Assembly (NCBI GenBank): GCA_963555705.1
Contig: OY743190.1
Location: 11,817,501-11,881,500 of the forward strand
Length of the DNA: 64,000 nt
Direction: 5' to 3'
Source of the DNA: Ligustrum vulgare
Taxonomy: Eukaryota; Streptophyta; Magnoliopsida; Lamiales; Oleaceae
The notes beneath the pieces are model-generated. The model was not told where the DNA came from and ran no database searches. It saw only the letters and a program-made list of their open reading frames with translations. Each line of letters starts with the position of its first letter. The first letter of the stretch is position 1. The position numbers and the translations under genes are program-made. Below, one piece after another: positions 11,747 to 22,600 of the stretch.

Positions 11747-12755
11747 CCCTATAATTACTCTAAAATAATTATATTATATACATAAATTAATGGAGCGAGT
11801 TAATAATCCTTAAAAGTTTAGAGAGATTTGCAAAAGATATCCTTCACCTATAACTTATGGAGCGAGTTAACCCTTACATATTTAATTTAGGATATTTTCA
11901 TATATTAAACGATGATTCCTGAATAAATAGATTCAAATTGCATGATAGAATGAAAAATATAATCAAAATTAATGATTCTTTGACCGTGTTTCCTTGACCG
12001 TGTGACTATGGTTCCCCGTTCCCGTGGTCTTGTTCAAATAGAATAAGTCCATATCATGCCCCACAATTCCAACTTGCTAGTGAGTGGTTCTTTCGAACTG
12101 CTCCTTCGGGCGAACATAAAAAATGTAACCCAAGGAAAGCATACCTAAAAGGTCAAATTTATTGCATGATCTTCAATACGCGTAATTGTGCAAGTTATTG
12201 TCAAAATGACAAGTGGATCTCACATGTTTAATATCAAAAGTGATGAAAAGTAAGCAAAACTGTGGATCTCAAATGTATGATATCAATCAAAAGTGATGAA
12301 AAGTAATCAAAATGGTTAATCGAGTCGTTTCAATATTATGCTTGACATGTTTTTGAAAATGATGGCCCGTTAGCCATGCCGTGCCATTTCGAGTTTGGTT
12401 TATTCGTCGGCTCACTCATTGTTGCAAATTTTTTTATGAAAGAAATTTTATGATTTTTTTTTTTTTTAAATAAGATTTTAAAATTTAAAATTTGAAACTA
12501 CAATTTTCCATCTTCTTAGCAGGCTAAATATAAATGCTAAAGCTTGCTTATAACAGCCTCCACGTGATAGGATTGGTGTCTGACTTTAATTTAAAAGTTT
12601 GAATAACATTGATCGATCTATTTTATTACTCCTAGCTTCCACAATTTGCAAACTCACAACTTCGTGCCTTGCCACCCAACCACAATTCTCGTTTCCCAGT
12701 GTATGGAAATTTCGACACGTCGATTCCCACTTTAATTTTTCCACAGGATCTTTTG
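11747..12755. other. Intergenic spacer, nothing recognised
   Basis: AT-rich sequence with short direct repeats near 12200-12310 (AAAAGTGATGAAAAGTAA twice). No coding or RNA gene can be supported. Confidence 0.45.
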
Positions 12756-13319
12756 ATGTTCAAAATAAAATAAGCAAACAAGAAAATAAATACGAACACA
12801 GAAATTTACGTGGTTCAGCAAAATGCCTACGTCCACGGACCCTCGCCAAAACTTTTCACTATATATTAAATTGTTACAAATATATAGACTTTCACTCACC
12901 AACCCAATCCCACAGACCACAGAGAAAATATTACAAACGAGCTTTACCCCATATAATTTCTACCATTTGACTTACACTACAAAGAGTTACAAGAAACTTC
13001 ACAATATGCTAGACTCACAATTTTCTCTCTTTGATCACTGACTCACAATATTTGGCACTCTCCAATTGTGCTTGTGGTGCTCTTCTCTTCAACAATTGAT
13101 CTCTATTTATAGGCAAAGATTATGACGGATTGGGAATAACAAATTCTTTCACCAACCAATCTTACCAACTTATCTCACCTAACTCTTCACCAACCATTCT
13201 TACCTAATTAATTAGTCTTCATGTTGAATTGTTGGTTCAATACCTAACAAGTTCTTCACCAACCATTCTTACCTAATTAATTAGTCTTCATTGTTGAATT
13301 TTGGGTCAAATACCCAACA
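12756..13319 (-). repeat. Probable solo LTR
   Basis: Bounded by TGTTCAAAATAAA and ATACCCAACA. On the - strand it starts TGTTGGGTATTTGACCC and has a TATA box TATAAATAG near 13103-13111, then the block CGTGGACGTAGGC and ACGTAAATTT seen in many plant LTR/TRIM elements. Positions 13184-13319 contain a tandem duplication of about 68 bp (TTCTTCACCAACCATTC...). No internal region or second LTR was found. No clear 5-bp target duplication, so the exact ends are approximate. Confidence 0.5.
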
Positions 13320-13664
13320 GTGTAAACACAGCCTGACCTTTTTTTACGTTTCTTTTATTTTAATAACAATGTTTTTTCACGTAACTTAGAAAGAACAAAA
13401 TTAAATGTAGACTAATATCCAACAAAGGTGAGAGGTCAAATGCTAAAATATTTCAAATTAAAATTTGGAGACCTATTCTCACAAACATAAATAGGTTGAG
13501 GATCTTCACTACAATTCTCTCCAATACTATTATAAGATTATATTCAGTATGTATACTAGCAATAATTTTTTTTATGAACAATGTTAGATGAACAAAACTT
13601 ATAGATAACATGATGAATAACATGGGATAAGGTCCACCATTGGATGGATCCCACTCCATGTGAG
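13320..13664. other. Spacer, nothing recognised
   Basis: AT-rich sequence leading to the target site of copia element 2; no feature supported. Confidence 0.45.
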
Positions 13665-13675
13665 TGTTGTGTTGG

Positions 13676-13711
<36 letters not shown>

Positions 13712-13859
13712 TCAAAATGATTAATGATTAATACAGGAATGATTTTGAAAAGAAACGGAAATGAAAAATCAAAGGTGGCATCATTTATAACCGCGCGGCC
13801 GCACGGTACAAAAATCGTGCGACCACACGTCGTTTTTGACGTGGAATTTTTCGGTAGAA

Positions 13860-13900
13860 CCGTGCGACCGCACGATGGTTCAACCATGCGGTCGCACGGT
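13860..13900. promoter_or_regulatory. GC-rich hairpin in the U3 region of copia element 2
   Basis: ACCGTGCGACCGCA is followed, after CGATGGTTCAACCA, by its exact reverse complement TGCGGTCGCACGGT. With the inner TGGTT/AACCA it forms a 19-bp stem with a 3-nt bulge. Two more copies of the CGTGCGAC/GGCCGCACGG motif lie just upstream. The block is repeated in the 3' LTR near 19010-19050. It ends about 100 bp upstream of the TATA box. Confidence 0.75.
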
Positions 13901-14003
13901 ATAAAATTTTGACCGTTAATTATTTGAAATTGGCACCTTTTGGAGAAACATTCCACCTTTTCATGGAAGGATGGCACCAATTCGTGATTGGTGTTTGGAT
14001 ATC

Positions 14004-14011
14004 TATAAATA
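14004..14011 (+). promoter_or_regulatory. TATA box of the copia element 2 LTR
   Basis: TATAAATA in a suitable position inside the 5' LTR; the same motif is present in the 3' LTR near 19157. Confidence 0.7.
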
Positions 14012-14349
14012 AGTGATTCTTTTTCATACCAAATAACTTTTTAACAATTTTGAATCAAGATTGATATCCAAATTATTTCATTTCTTCATTCCAATTTTAG
14101 TGTTCTTGTTTTTGTTTCAAGTTCTTATTTTCCTTTATTTGAACTTGAAGGAAAGGCTTGATTAATCCTTCAAACCTATTTGCAATAATCCCAAAAGCAA
14201 ACTTGATCCTGGTGGGCGCAAATATAGTTTGAAGACAACGTGTTTCACGTGTTTGAGCCTTATATTTCCTTCATCAATTCTTGTTATTTTTTATCATTTT
14301 ATTCATTCTCCTACACCATATTTCCAACAATCTCAAACTATACTTTTCC

Positions 14350-17300
14350 ATGGAGAATGAAACAACTCTTGCAACTATCAAATTGATGAACCAAGATCTT
14401 GTAAGGCTCGATAGATTTGATGGAACAAACTTCACACGTTGGCAAGACAAGTTAAAATTTCTACTCACCGCATTGAAGATCTTCTACATTTTGGATCCGG
14501 ATTTGGAACCTTTAGCGGAACCAGCGGAGACGGACACGGAGGCAATAAGGGCCGAGAGGAAGAAAAGACAAGAGGATGAACTAATATGTCGTGGACATAT
14601 TTTGAACGCTTTTTCGGACTGATTATATGATCTCTACATCAACACTTCTTCGGCAAGAGATATTTGGAACGAGTTGGAAAACAAATATAAGGTAAAAGAA
14701 GAAGGTACCAAGAAATTTTTAATCACAAAATATTTTGATTTTAAATTTTTGGACAATATTCCTATTCTCCCTCAAGTACATGAATTACAAGTATTTGTCA
14801 ACAAATTGAAAGCGGACAAAATTGAACTCCCGGAATCCTTTCAAGTGGGGGCAATTATTGCCAAACTTCCAAGTGCTTGGAAAGGATACCGGAAGAAGAT
14901 TCTTCATAACTCCGAAGACTTTACTTTGGAACGATTACAAAAGCATCTACGCATTGAAGAAGAATCAAGAATGAGGGACAAGAATGAGAATTCTTATGAA
15001 GCCAAATCAAAAGCAAACGCTATTGAAAGGGCCGGACACTCCAACAAGGAAAAGTTTAATCCTCTTGGTCCCAAAAAGGACAAAGGGAAGTTTAAACCAA
15101 AACCAAAGGGGCCATGTTATGTTTGTGGAAAACCCGGTCATTGGGCCAAGGTGTGCAGGCATAAGAAGAAATTCAATGGTGAACATAAAATAAACTCCAT
15201 TGAAGATGACAACATCGTGGCTACAATATGTGAAGTCAACACTATAAAAGGAAAGGTTCAAGGATGGTGGTATGACACTTGTGCCACCATACATGTGTGT
15301 TATGATAAGTCTTTATTTAAAACTTATCATGACTTGGAAGATGGACATGAAATACAAATAGGTAATGAAGGCCGCTCCAAAGTGGTTGGAAAAGGAAGTG
15401 TAGACATCATCTTCACATCCGGAAAAACCGTTACTCTCACTAATGTATTCCATGTTCCGGACATGAATAAGAACCTAGTTAGTGGTGATCTTTTGGGAAA
15501 ACCCGGAATCAAAAGTGTTTATGAATCCGGTAAACTTGTATTATCACGTAATGGGATCTTTGTTGGAAAGTGCTATTCTAATGATGGAATGGTCAAACTA
15601 TGTACCGTTGACAATAAAAATATGAATAAAGTGAATTCTGCTTATATGCTTGACACATTTACTTTGTGGCATGGTAGATTAGGGCATATAGGCAATAATT
15701 CTATGAAAAGAATGAAAATGTGTGACTTAATATCTTATGATGAAAACAAAGTTTATAAATGCAAGACTTGTGTAGAATCTAAGATGATTAAGAAACATTT
15801 TCATAGTGTAACTAGAACAAATCAATTATTAGATCTTGTGCATACCGACATATGTTAATTAAATGGTATGTTAACAAGGGGTGGAAATAGATATTTCATA
15901 ACATTTATTGATGATTGTTCTAGATTTACTTATGTTTATTTATTAAAACATAAGGATGAGGCTTTTGAAACTTTCAAAGCATATAAAAATGAAGTTGAAA
16001 ATCACTTGAATAAGAAAATAAAAATTCGTAGGAGTGATAGAGGAGGTGAATACTTCTCTAGTGATTTTAACTTATTTTGTGAACAACATGGCATAATTCA
16101 TCAATGTAGTGCACCTAGAACACCCGAACAAAATGGTTTGGCGGAAAGAAAAAATAGGACACTTGTTGAAATGATTAATGCAAAGTTGTTATATTCTAAA
16201 TTGCCATTTAATCTTTGGGGTGAAGCATTACTTAGTGCATGTCATATATTAAATAGAGTTCCTTCAAAATTTACAAAAGTATCTCCATATGAATTATGGA
16301 AAGGAAGAAAACCAAATATTGGTTACTTCAAAGTGTGGGGGTGTCTTGCTTATTGCAAAAACACCGATCCTAAACGAACAAAACTTGGTCCAAGAGGGAT
16401 CAAATGTGTATTTGTTGGATATGCCTCAAATAGTAAAGCATATCGATTATTGAATTTGGAGGCCAATGTGATGATTGAATCATGGGAAGTAGAGTTCTTT
16501 GAGGATTCTTTACCTTCGGATAAAAATATTAAGGAATCAAATGATGAGATTCCAAACTCTACAAGATCATTTGGAGAAACATCCTCTAAAGGTGTTAATG
16601 ATCCTAATGAACTTCGTAGAAGCAAAAGAACTCGAAAAGAAAAAGTATTAGGACCGGATGAAATAGACTCTCAACTTATTTCTCTTTATCTTGTTGAAGG
16701 AAATATAAAGAGTGTCATTAGAACAACACCATATGTTCTACAAACCGAAACGGATCCTAAAACTTATAAAGAGGCTATGTCATCAAGAGATAGTATTTTT
16801 TGGAAAGATGCTATAAAAGATTAAATGAACTCAATAATGTCTAACAATACTTGGGAACTTGTTGATTTACCAAATGGCTCTAAACCTATAGGATGTAAAT
16901 GGGTATTTAGAAAGAAGTACGACGCGGATGGTACTCTCAATACCTTTAAAGCCCGACTAGTAGCCAAAGGATATCGACAAAAGGAAGGAATAGATTATTT
17001 TGACACATATGCACCCGTGGCACGCATTACATCTATAAGAATAATGTTTGCCTTAGCTTCCATTTATGATTTGCATATACATCAAATGGATGTTAAAACA
17101 GATTTGTTGAATGGGGACCTTGATGAGGAGGTTTATATGGAACAACTTGAAGGTTTTGTTCTCCCCGAAAATGAAAAGAAAGTATGCAAATTAGTTAAAT
17201 AATTATATGGCTTAAAGCAAGCACCGAAAAAATGGCATGAGAGGTTCGATTTGAAAATTATGTCATTTGGATTCAAACACAATAGTGTTGATAAGTGCTT

Positions 17301-18294
17301 ATATTCGAAGGAACATGAAAGACATGTTGTGATTATATGCCTTTATGTGGATGATATGTTGATCATAAGTAATCACATGGAAGGCATAAATGAAACAAAA
17401 AGGTTTCTATCTTCCACATTTAAAATGAAAGATCTTGGGCAAGTAGATACCATATTAGGTATCAAGGTCACAAGAAGAAATGAGGGTTTTACGCTTAATC
17501 AAACACATTATATTGAGAATGTGATTGATAAGTTCAAACATTTGAACATTAAAGAAGCAAACACCCCATTTGATGCAAGTATTAAACTTGTAAAAAATGA
17601 TGGAAGAGCAATAGCACAACTTGAATATGCAAGTGCTATCGGATCTCTAATGTATGCGGTCCAATGCACTAGACCGGATATAGCATTTGCGGTTAGTAAA
17701 CTCAGTAGGTTTACTAGTAACCCAAGTAAGGAACATTGGAAGGCAATTGGACGAGTTCTTGGTTATTTAAAGAAAACCAAAGATATAGGTCTCCAATATT
17801 CCTGGTTTCCGGCAATCTTAGAAGGATTTACCGATGCAAGTTGGATATCTAGTACAGGTGAGAATAAATCCACCTCAGGTTGGGTGTTTACTCTTGGAGG
17901 AGCAGCAGTCTCATGGAGATCCAAGAAACAAACATGTATAACACACTCAACAATGGAATCCGAATTTGTAGCATTGGCAGAAGTCGGAAAAGAAGCTGAG
18001 TGGCTAAGGGATCTCTTGTATGAAATTCCAATAGGAGATAAGAATTTAAACTCTATTCCTATACTATGTGATAGTCAAGCCACTTTATCAAGAGCTTACA
18101 ATGAAGTATACAATGGAAAGTCTAGACATATTAGTCTAAGACATGACTATGTAAGGAAATTGATCAAAGATGGAACAATTTCAATCACTTATGTAAAATC
18201 AAGTGATAATTTAGCGGATCCACTAACAAAACCACTCACTAAGGAATTAGTGAGGACCACATCAAGTAGGATGGGGTTAAAACTTCTTAATTAA
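14350..18294 (+). pseudogene. Copia gag-pol polyprotein with four in-frame stops
   Basis: One frame of 1,315 codons from ATG 14350, 21 nt after the LTR. In order: gag (DRFDGTNFTRWQ), zinc knuckle CYVCGKPGHWAKVC at 15115-15156, protease DTCA at about 15274 where D-S/T-G-A is expected, integrase (HGRLGH, CKTC, DDCSR, DRGGEY, PEQNGLAERKNR), RT (KARLVAKGYRQ, YVDDMLI near 17344), RNase H (TDASW, then ADPLTKPL). Stops are TGA 14620-14622 and TAA at 15856-15858, 16822-16824 and 17200-17202. No frameshift was found: all segments share one phase. From family context each stop replaces an ordinary codon. The Gly-to-Cys change in the protease would also be expected to inactivate it. Confidence 0.95.
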
Positions 18295-18822
18295 AGATCC
18301 ACCAATGATGGCAACCCTACCTAAACTTACTAAAAGGTACATTTTAGGTTCAAAGGGTAAAAACAAGTCATTCGATAAGTGGATAGTATTCAACATTTAC
18401 AAAATAAGTGTTGGTTGTCATAGAAAATGAGGGATAAGTTTTAAACTTTTAATAAAGTTCAGATCAATAGGATCAAGTATCTGTAAATATGACAAAGATA
18501 CTGGAAGAACTTTACCTGTATGAATTTGGAGATGGTGCCGTCTCGATAGAGAGTTCGAAGTTTCTCTCTTAAAAATTCATGAATAGGATGAGCACAAGGC
18601 CATAAAAGTGCTAAGCGTGTTATGAAAAATATAAGAACACAATGATACTTGTGTGTGTAATCTCACCGGTTTCATTACAAAGGAATAATAAGTTCAAAGT
18701 TTTTATGCCACCTAGAATTTCAATGATACCTTGTGATTGATTACACTATGGATAGATTCAAATCGAAAGATATCTATTCCTTATGCATAAGTATTGAGAA
18801 TTTATCAAAAATGCATTTTGAA

Positions 18823-18833
18823 CAGTGGGGGAT
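18823..18833 (+). promoter_or_regulatory. Polypurine tract of copia element 2
   Basis: AGTGGGGGAT directly precedes the TG of the 3' LTR, the expected plus-strand priming site. Confidence 0.85.
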
Positions 18834-19479
18834 TGTTGGATATGTGTGTGTGTGTGTGTGTGTGTGATGATTAATGATAAATAAAGGAATGATTTTGAAA
18901 AGAAACGGAAATGAAAAATCAAAGGTGACATCATTTATAACCGTACGGCCGCACGGTACAAAAACCGTGCGACCACACGTCATTTTTGACGTGGAATTTT
19001 TGGGTAGAACCGTGCGACCGCACGATGGTTCAACCATGCGGTCGCACGGTATAAAATTTTGACCGTTAATTATTTGAAATTGGCACCTTTTGGAGAAACA
19101 TTCTACCTTTTCATGGAAAGATGGCACCAATTCGTGATTGGTGTTTGGATATCTATAAATAAGTGATTCTTCTTCATACCAAATAACTTTTTAACAATTT
19201 TGAATCAAGATTGATATCCAAATTATTCTATTTCTTCATTCCAATTTTAGTGTTCTTGTTTTTGTTTCAAGTTCTTATTTTGCTTTATTTGAACTTGAAG
19301 GAAATGCTTGATTAATCCTTCAAACCTATTTGCAATAATCCTAAAAGCAAACTTGATCCCGATGGACGCAAATATAGTTTGAGGACAACATGTTTCACGT
19401 GTTTGAGTCTTATATTTCCTTCATCAATTCTTGTTGTTTTTTATCATTTTATTCATTCTCCTACATCATATTTCCAACA
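18834..19479 (+). repeat. 3' LTR of copia element 2
   Basis: 646 bp; the microsatellite is a shorter pure (GT)n at about 18842-18867. Ends TTTCCAACA and is followed by TGTTG. Confidence 0.95.
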
Positions 19480-19684
19480 TGTTGACCATGTTGTTTATAT
19501 GTGATGTACATTTAATTTATTTATTTTTTATGTTTATTTAAGGTAACTTAAGGTATCCAGTGTTCTTGATTCCTCCACCCTCCTCCTTTCCCAACTTTTG
19601 TTTTGCAGCCTCCAGTCTCCCACTAGGCCACTACTTATAAGTGCTTAATTCAACTTATTCGTTTATATTATGCTGCAATTTACC

Positions 19685-22600
19685 ATGTCTCTCCACATCT
19701 GCTACTCCCTGCCTTCTCGCACGAAGTCCTTTGTTTCAGGTTCCTTCTTTTATCTGAAGTTTTTTCTTTGCGTTCTACTAATTCGGGATTTCTTTTTTCT
19801 CTTGATCTAAACATTAAAATGTGATTTGGTGGATTTTTTTTTCCCTATTTAGCTGTAATCGTAGCGGCAATTTTATGGATTCTGTGGTAGTTTTGTCCTG
19901 AACCATTAAAATGTAAACAATTTATCATTCATGCTTGTCGTTGTACTTTGTGTTTCATTTCAGTTTAAAGCATACTATGCATGTAATAGTGAGGATTGAT
20001 TGTGGGTTTTTTTTTTTTTTTTTTTTTGGTGTGTCATAGAATTGTTGATAAAGTTTTACTTTTTAATCTTTCAAACAGCTTCGTTGGACTCAGGAGTTGA
20101 AATTGTGGCATCAGCTAAACCTACCTCATTGGTAATAGTTAATGATTTTCTTATTTTCCGCTTTTTTTTTTTTTTTTTGAATTTCATGAACTAAGCTATC
20201 ATAATGAGGAATGAATTGATTGATATTGCCAAGAACTTTAGCAGTGCTTTGATGAGGCCAAGGATAGAGTAAGAAAGCTGTTTCATAAGGCTGAACTTAG
20301 CATTTCATCTTATGACACAGCATGGGTTGCTATGGTTCCTTCTCCACATTCTTCCCAAGAACCTTGTTTCCCAGGATGTGTTAATTGGTTGCTAGAAAAC
20401 CAGCTCCATGATGGTTCATGGGCTCTTCCCCACCATCATTCCTTACTGCTCAAAGATATCATCTCTTCTACATTGGCGTGTGTTCTTGCGCTCCAAAGAT
20501 GGGGCGTTGGCAACGAACAAATTAGCAAGGGTAATTGTTACTCATGTTTACTAAATACTAATTGACCTTTCTTGAAGTTCCACGAATTGATAAGCATTCC
20601 TTGTTTTGCAGGTGTACATTTTATTGAGTCGCATTTCTCTTCAGCTACTGATGATTGTCAGCTCTCTCCTGTTGGATATGATATCATATTTCCAGGCATG
20701 CTTGAATATGCCAGAGACTTGTGTTTGAACCTTTGTCTGGATCCTGCAACAGTAAATGATTTGATTCATAAGAGAGATTTGGAGCTTAAGAGGTACAATT
20801 TATTGATTTACTTTTGCTGAATTGGAAATCCATTTTAATTATGGTTTTAGTGATCCTGCAGTGCGCGAAAATTGAATTTATGAACTTGAATTATCTGTGT
20901 TTTTTTGGCATGGCCTTTCTACTATCTATATCCTACCGAAGCCACTCAGCAGAGAGGGAAGCTTACCTGGCATACGTCGCAGAAGGGATGGGGAAGTTAC
21001 AGAACTGGGAATCAGTTATGAAATATCAAAGAACGAATGGATCACTTTTCAATTGCCCATCCACAACGGCTTCAGCTTTCACTCACCTCCGTAATCCTGG
21101 CTGTCTCAGTTACCTTAAATCAGCCTTGAAGAAGTTTGGCAATGCAGGTAATTGAGATTGAGTAATCTGTTCCTTAATCCAAGAAAAAGTATTTCTAGTT
21201 TGCATGGTCTCATAATTGATCCAAAACTTTTCTCAATAAATTGAGTAGGTTTATTTCGTTTAGTGTAAGCCAACTTAACATATTCTTGAATAGTTGCTCC
21301 CATCATTTTTTTCCCTTTTCAGTCCCAGCAGTTTACCCTCTTAACATATATGCGCAACTATGCCTGGTTGATAATCTTGAAAGATTAGGGATTAGCCGGC
21401 TTTTTAGGAAGGAAATACAGACTGTATTGGATGAAACATACAGGTAACTTTAATATATATACGTGCCTACAATGTATTGCGTTTAGCAACGGTTACTGTG
21501 ATATGAAATATGAAGTTGATATTTTGTTTTATAAAAACTGTGTGTTTTGTCAAGTTATGTTGTCTCTTGACATTAGCCCATGAAAGATGCTGGCTGCAGG
21601 GTGAAGAAGAGATATTCATGGAGGCTTCTACTTCTGCTTTGGCATTTAGACTACTGAGAATGAATGGATATGATGTCTCTTCAGGTTATAACCTTGGAAA
21701 TAGAAATCCCTTTTTCTTTTGGTTTGAAGAGAAAAAGAGTTTCAATATTGTCAAATTTTTTTGTGTTGCCTTGCAGATCGGTTAACAGAAATTCTGGAAG
21801 CAGAATGCTTTTCTAGTTCTTTTGGTGGACATACAAAAGACATAAATATAATCCTTGAATCATATGGGGCATCAGAAATGATTATACATCCAAATGAATG
21901 GGCACTGGGGAAACAAAATTCGAGGTTTAAACATCTACTTGAACAGAAAATATGCAGCGGTTCAACATATTCGAGTATCCTTGGCAGACATATTGACCAA
22001 GAGGTTTGTCTTATGTACCAGTTGTAACTTTGATTGGAAGGGTTGATAGTAAGTCTTTAACTTAATCCGAAGTAATTTCAGGTTAAAACTATTCTCCAAT
22101 ATCCCTTTTATGCAACTTTAGAACGGATTGCAAACAGGAGAAACATAGAGAATTACAAATTAGACAATACAAGAATTCTGAAAACTGCATATTGGTAAAT
22201 GTATCGTTTATATTTCCTTCTGTTGAAAATGCACTGTTTCTATTAATTTTCTTTTTCTTTATATACTAAACTTTCTATTAAGCTTTGCCGATTCTTCTCT
22301 TTCATTCCAGTTCTCCAAAGTTTGGCAACAAGGATTTCCTTTTACTGTCAGCTTTAGAATTCAACATCTCTCAAACAAGGCACCGTGAAGAACTCAAAGA
22401 ACTTGAAAGGTGTGTATCTTTAACTAACAATGTGAATGGCACTGGATCCAGGGCAGATCCAGGAATTTACTTGAGCTAGGGCAGCCATCGACCGTCAACG
22501 GCAGCATAGCCCAATAAGCTCATCCCATACCCAACCCAACCCACAACACTCGAAACAAAACATAAACAATGGCTTTTCTGGATAAACCCTTCTCTGTAAA

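Larger units (their letters stand above)
13670..14329 (+). repeat. 5' LTR of copia element 2
   Basis: Starts TGTTGGATATATATA, ends TATTTCCAACA. Contains a (TA)n(TG)n microsatellite at about 13677-13711, a hairpin-forming GC-rich block at about 13790-13900, and TATAAATA at 14004-14011, so transcription probably starts near 14035. Confidence 0.95.
13670..19479 (+). mobile_element. Ty1/copia LTR retrotransposon, near full length, + strand
   Basis: 5.8-kb insertion with TGTTG target duplications at 13665-13669 and 19480-19484, LTRs of 660 and 646 bp with TGTTGG...CCAACA ends, and a gag-pol frame of 3,945 nt. LTRs differ at about 24 positions over some 620 aligned bases (about 96%) apart from microsatellite length. 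Coding order gag-PR-IN-RT-RNase H makes it copia. It is inactive because of four stop codons and a changed protease motif. It sits 200 bp upstream of the kaurene synthase start codon. Confidence 0.96.

Noticed and set aside
12599..12970. 123-codon + strand frame
   Set aside because: Overlaps the solo LTR, low complexity, no family features.
13453..13980. 175-residue - strand frame and its twin at 18774-19130
   Set aside because: Both lie wholly or mostly in the copia LTRs and are antisense to U3; duplicated only because the LTR is.
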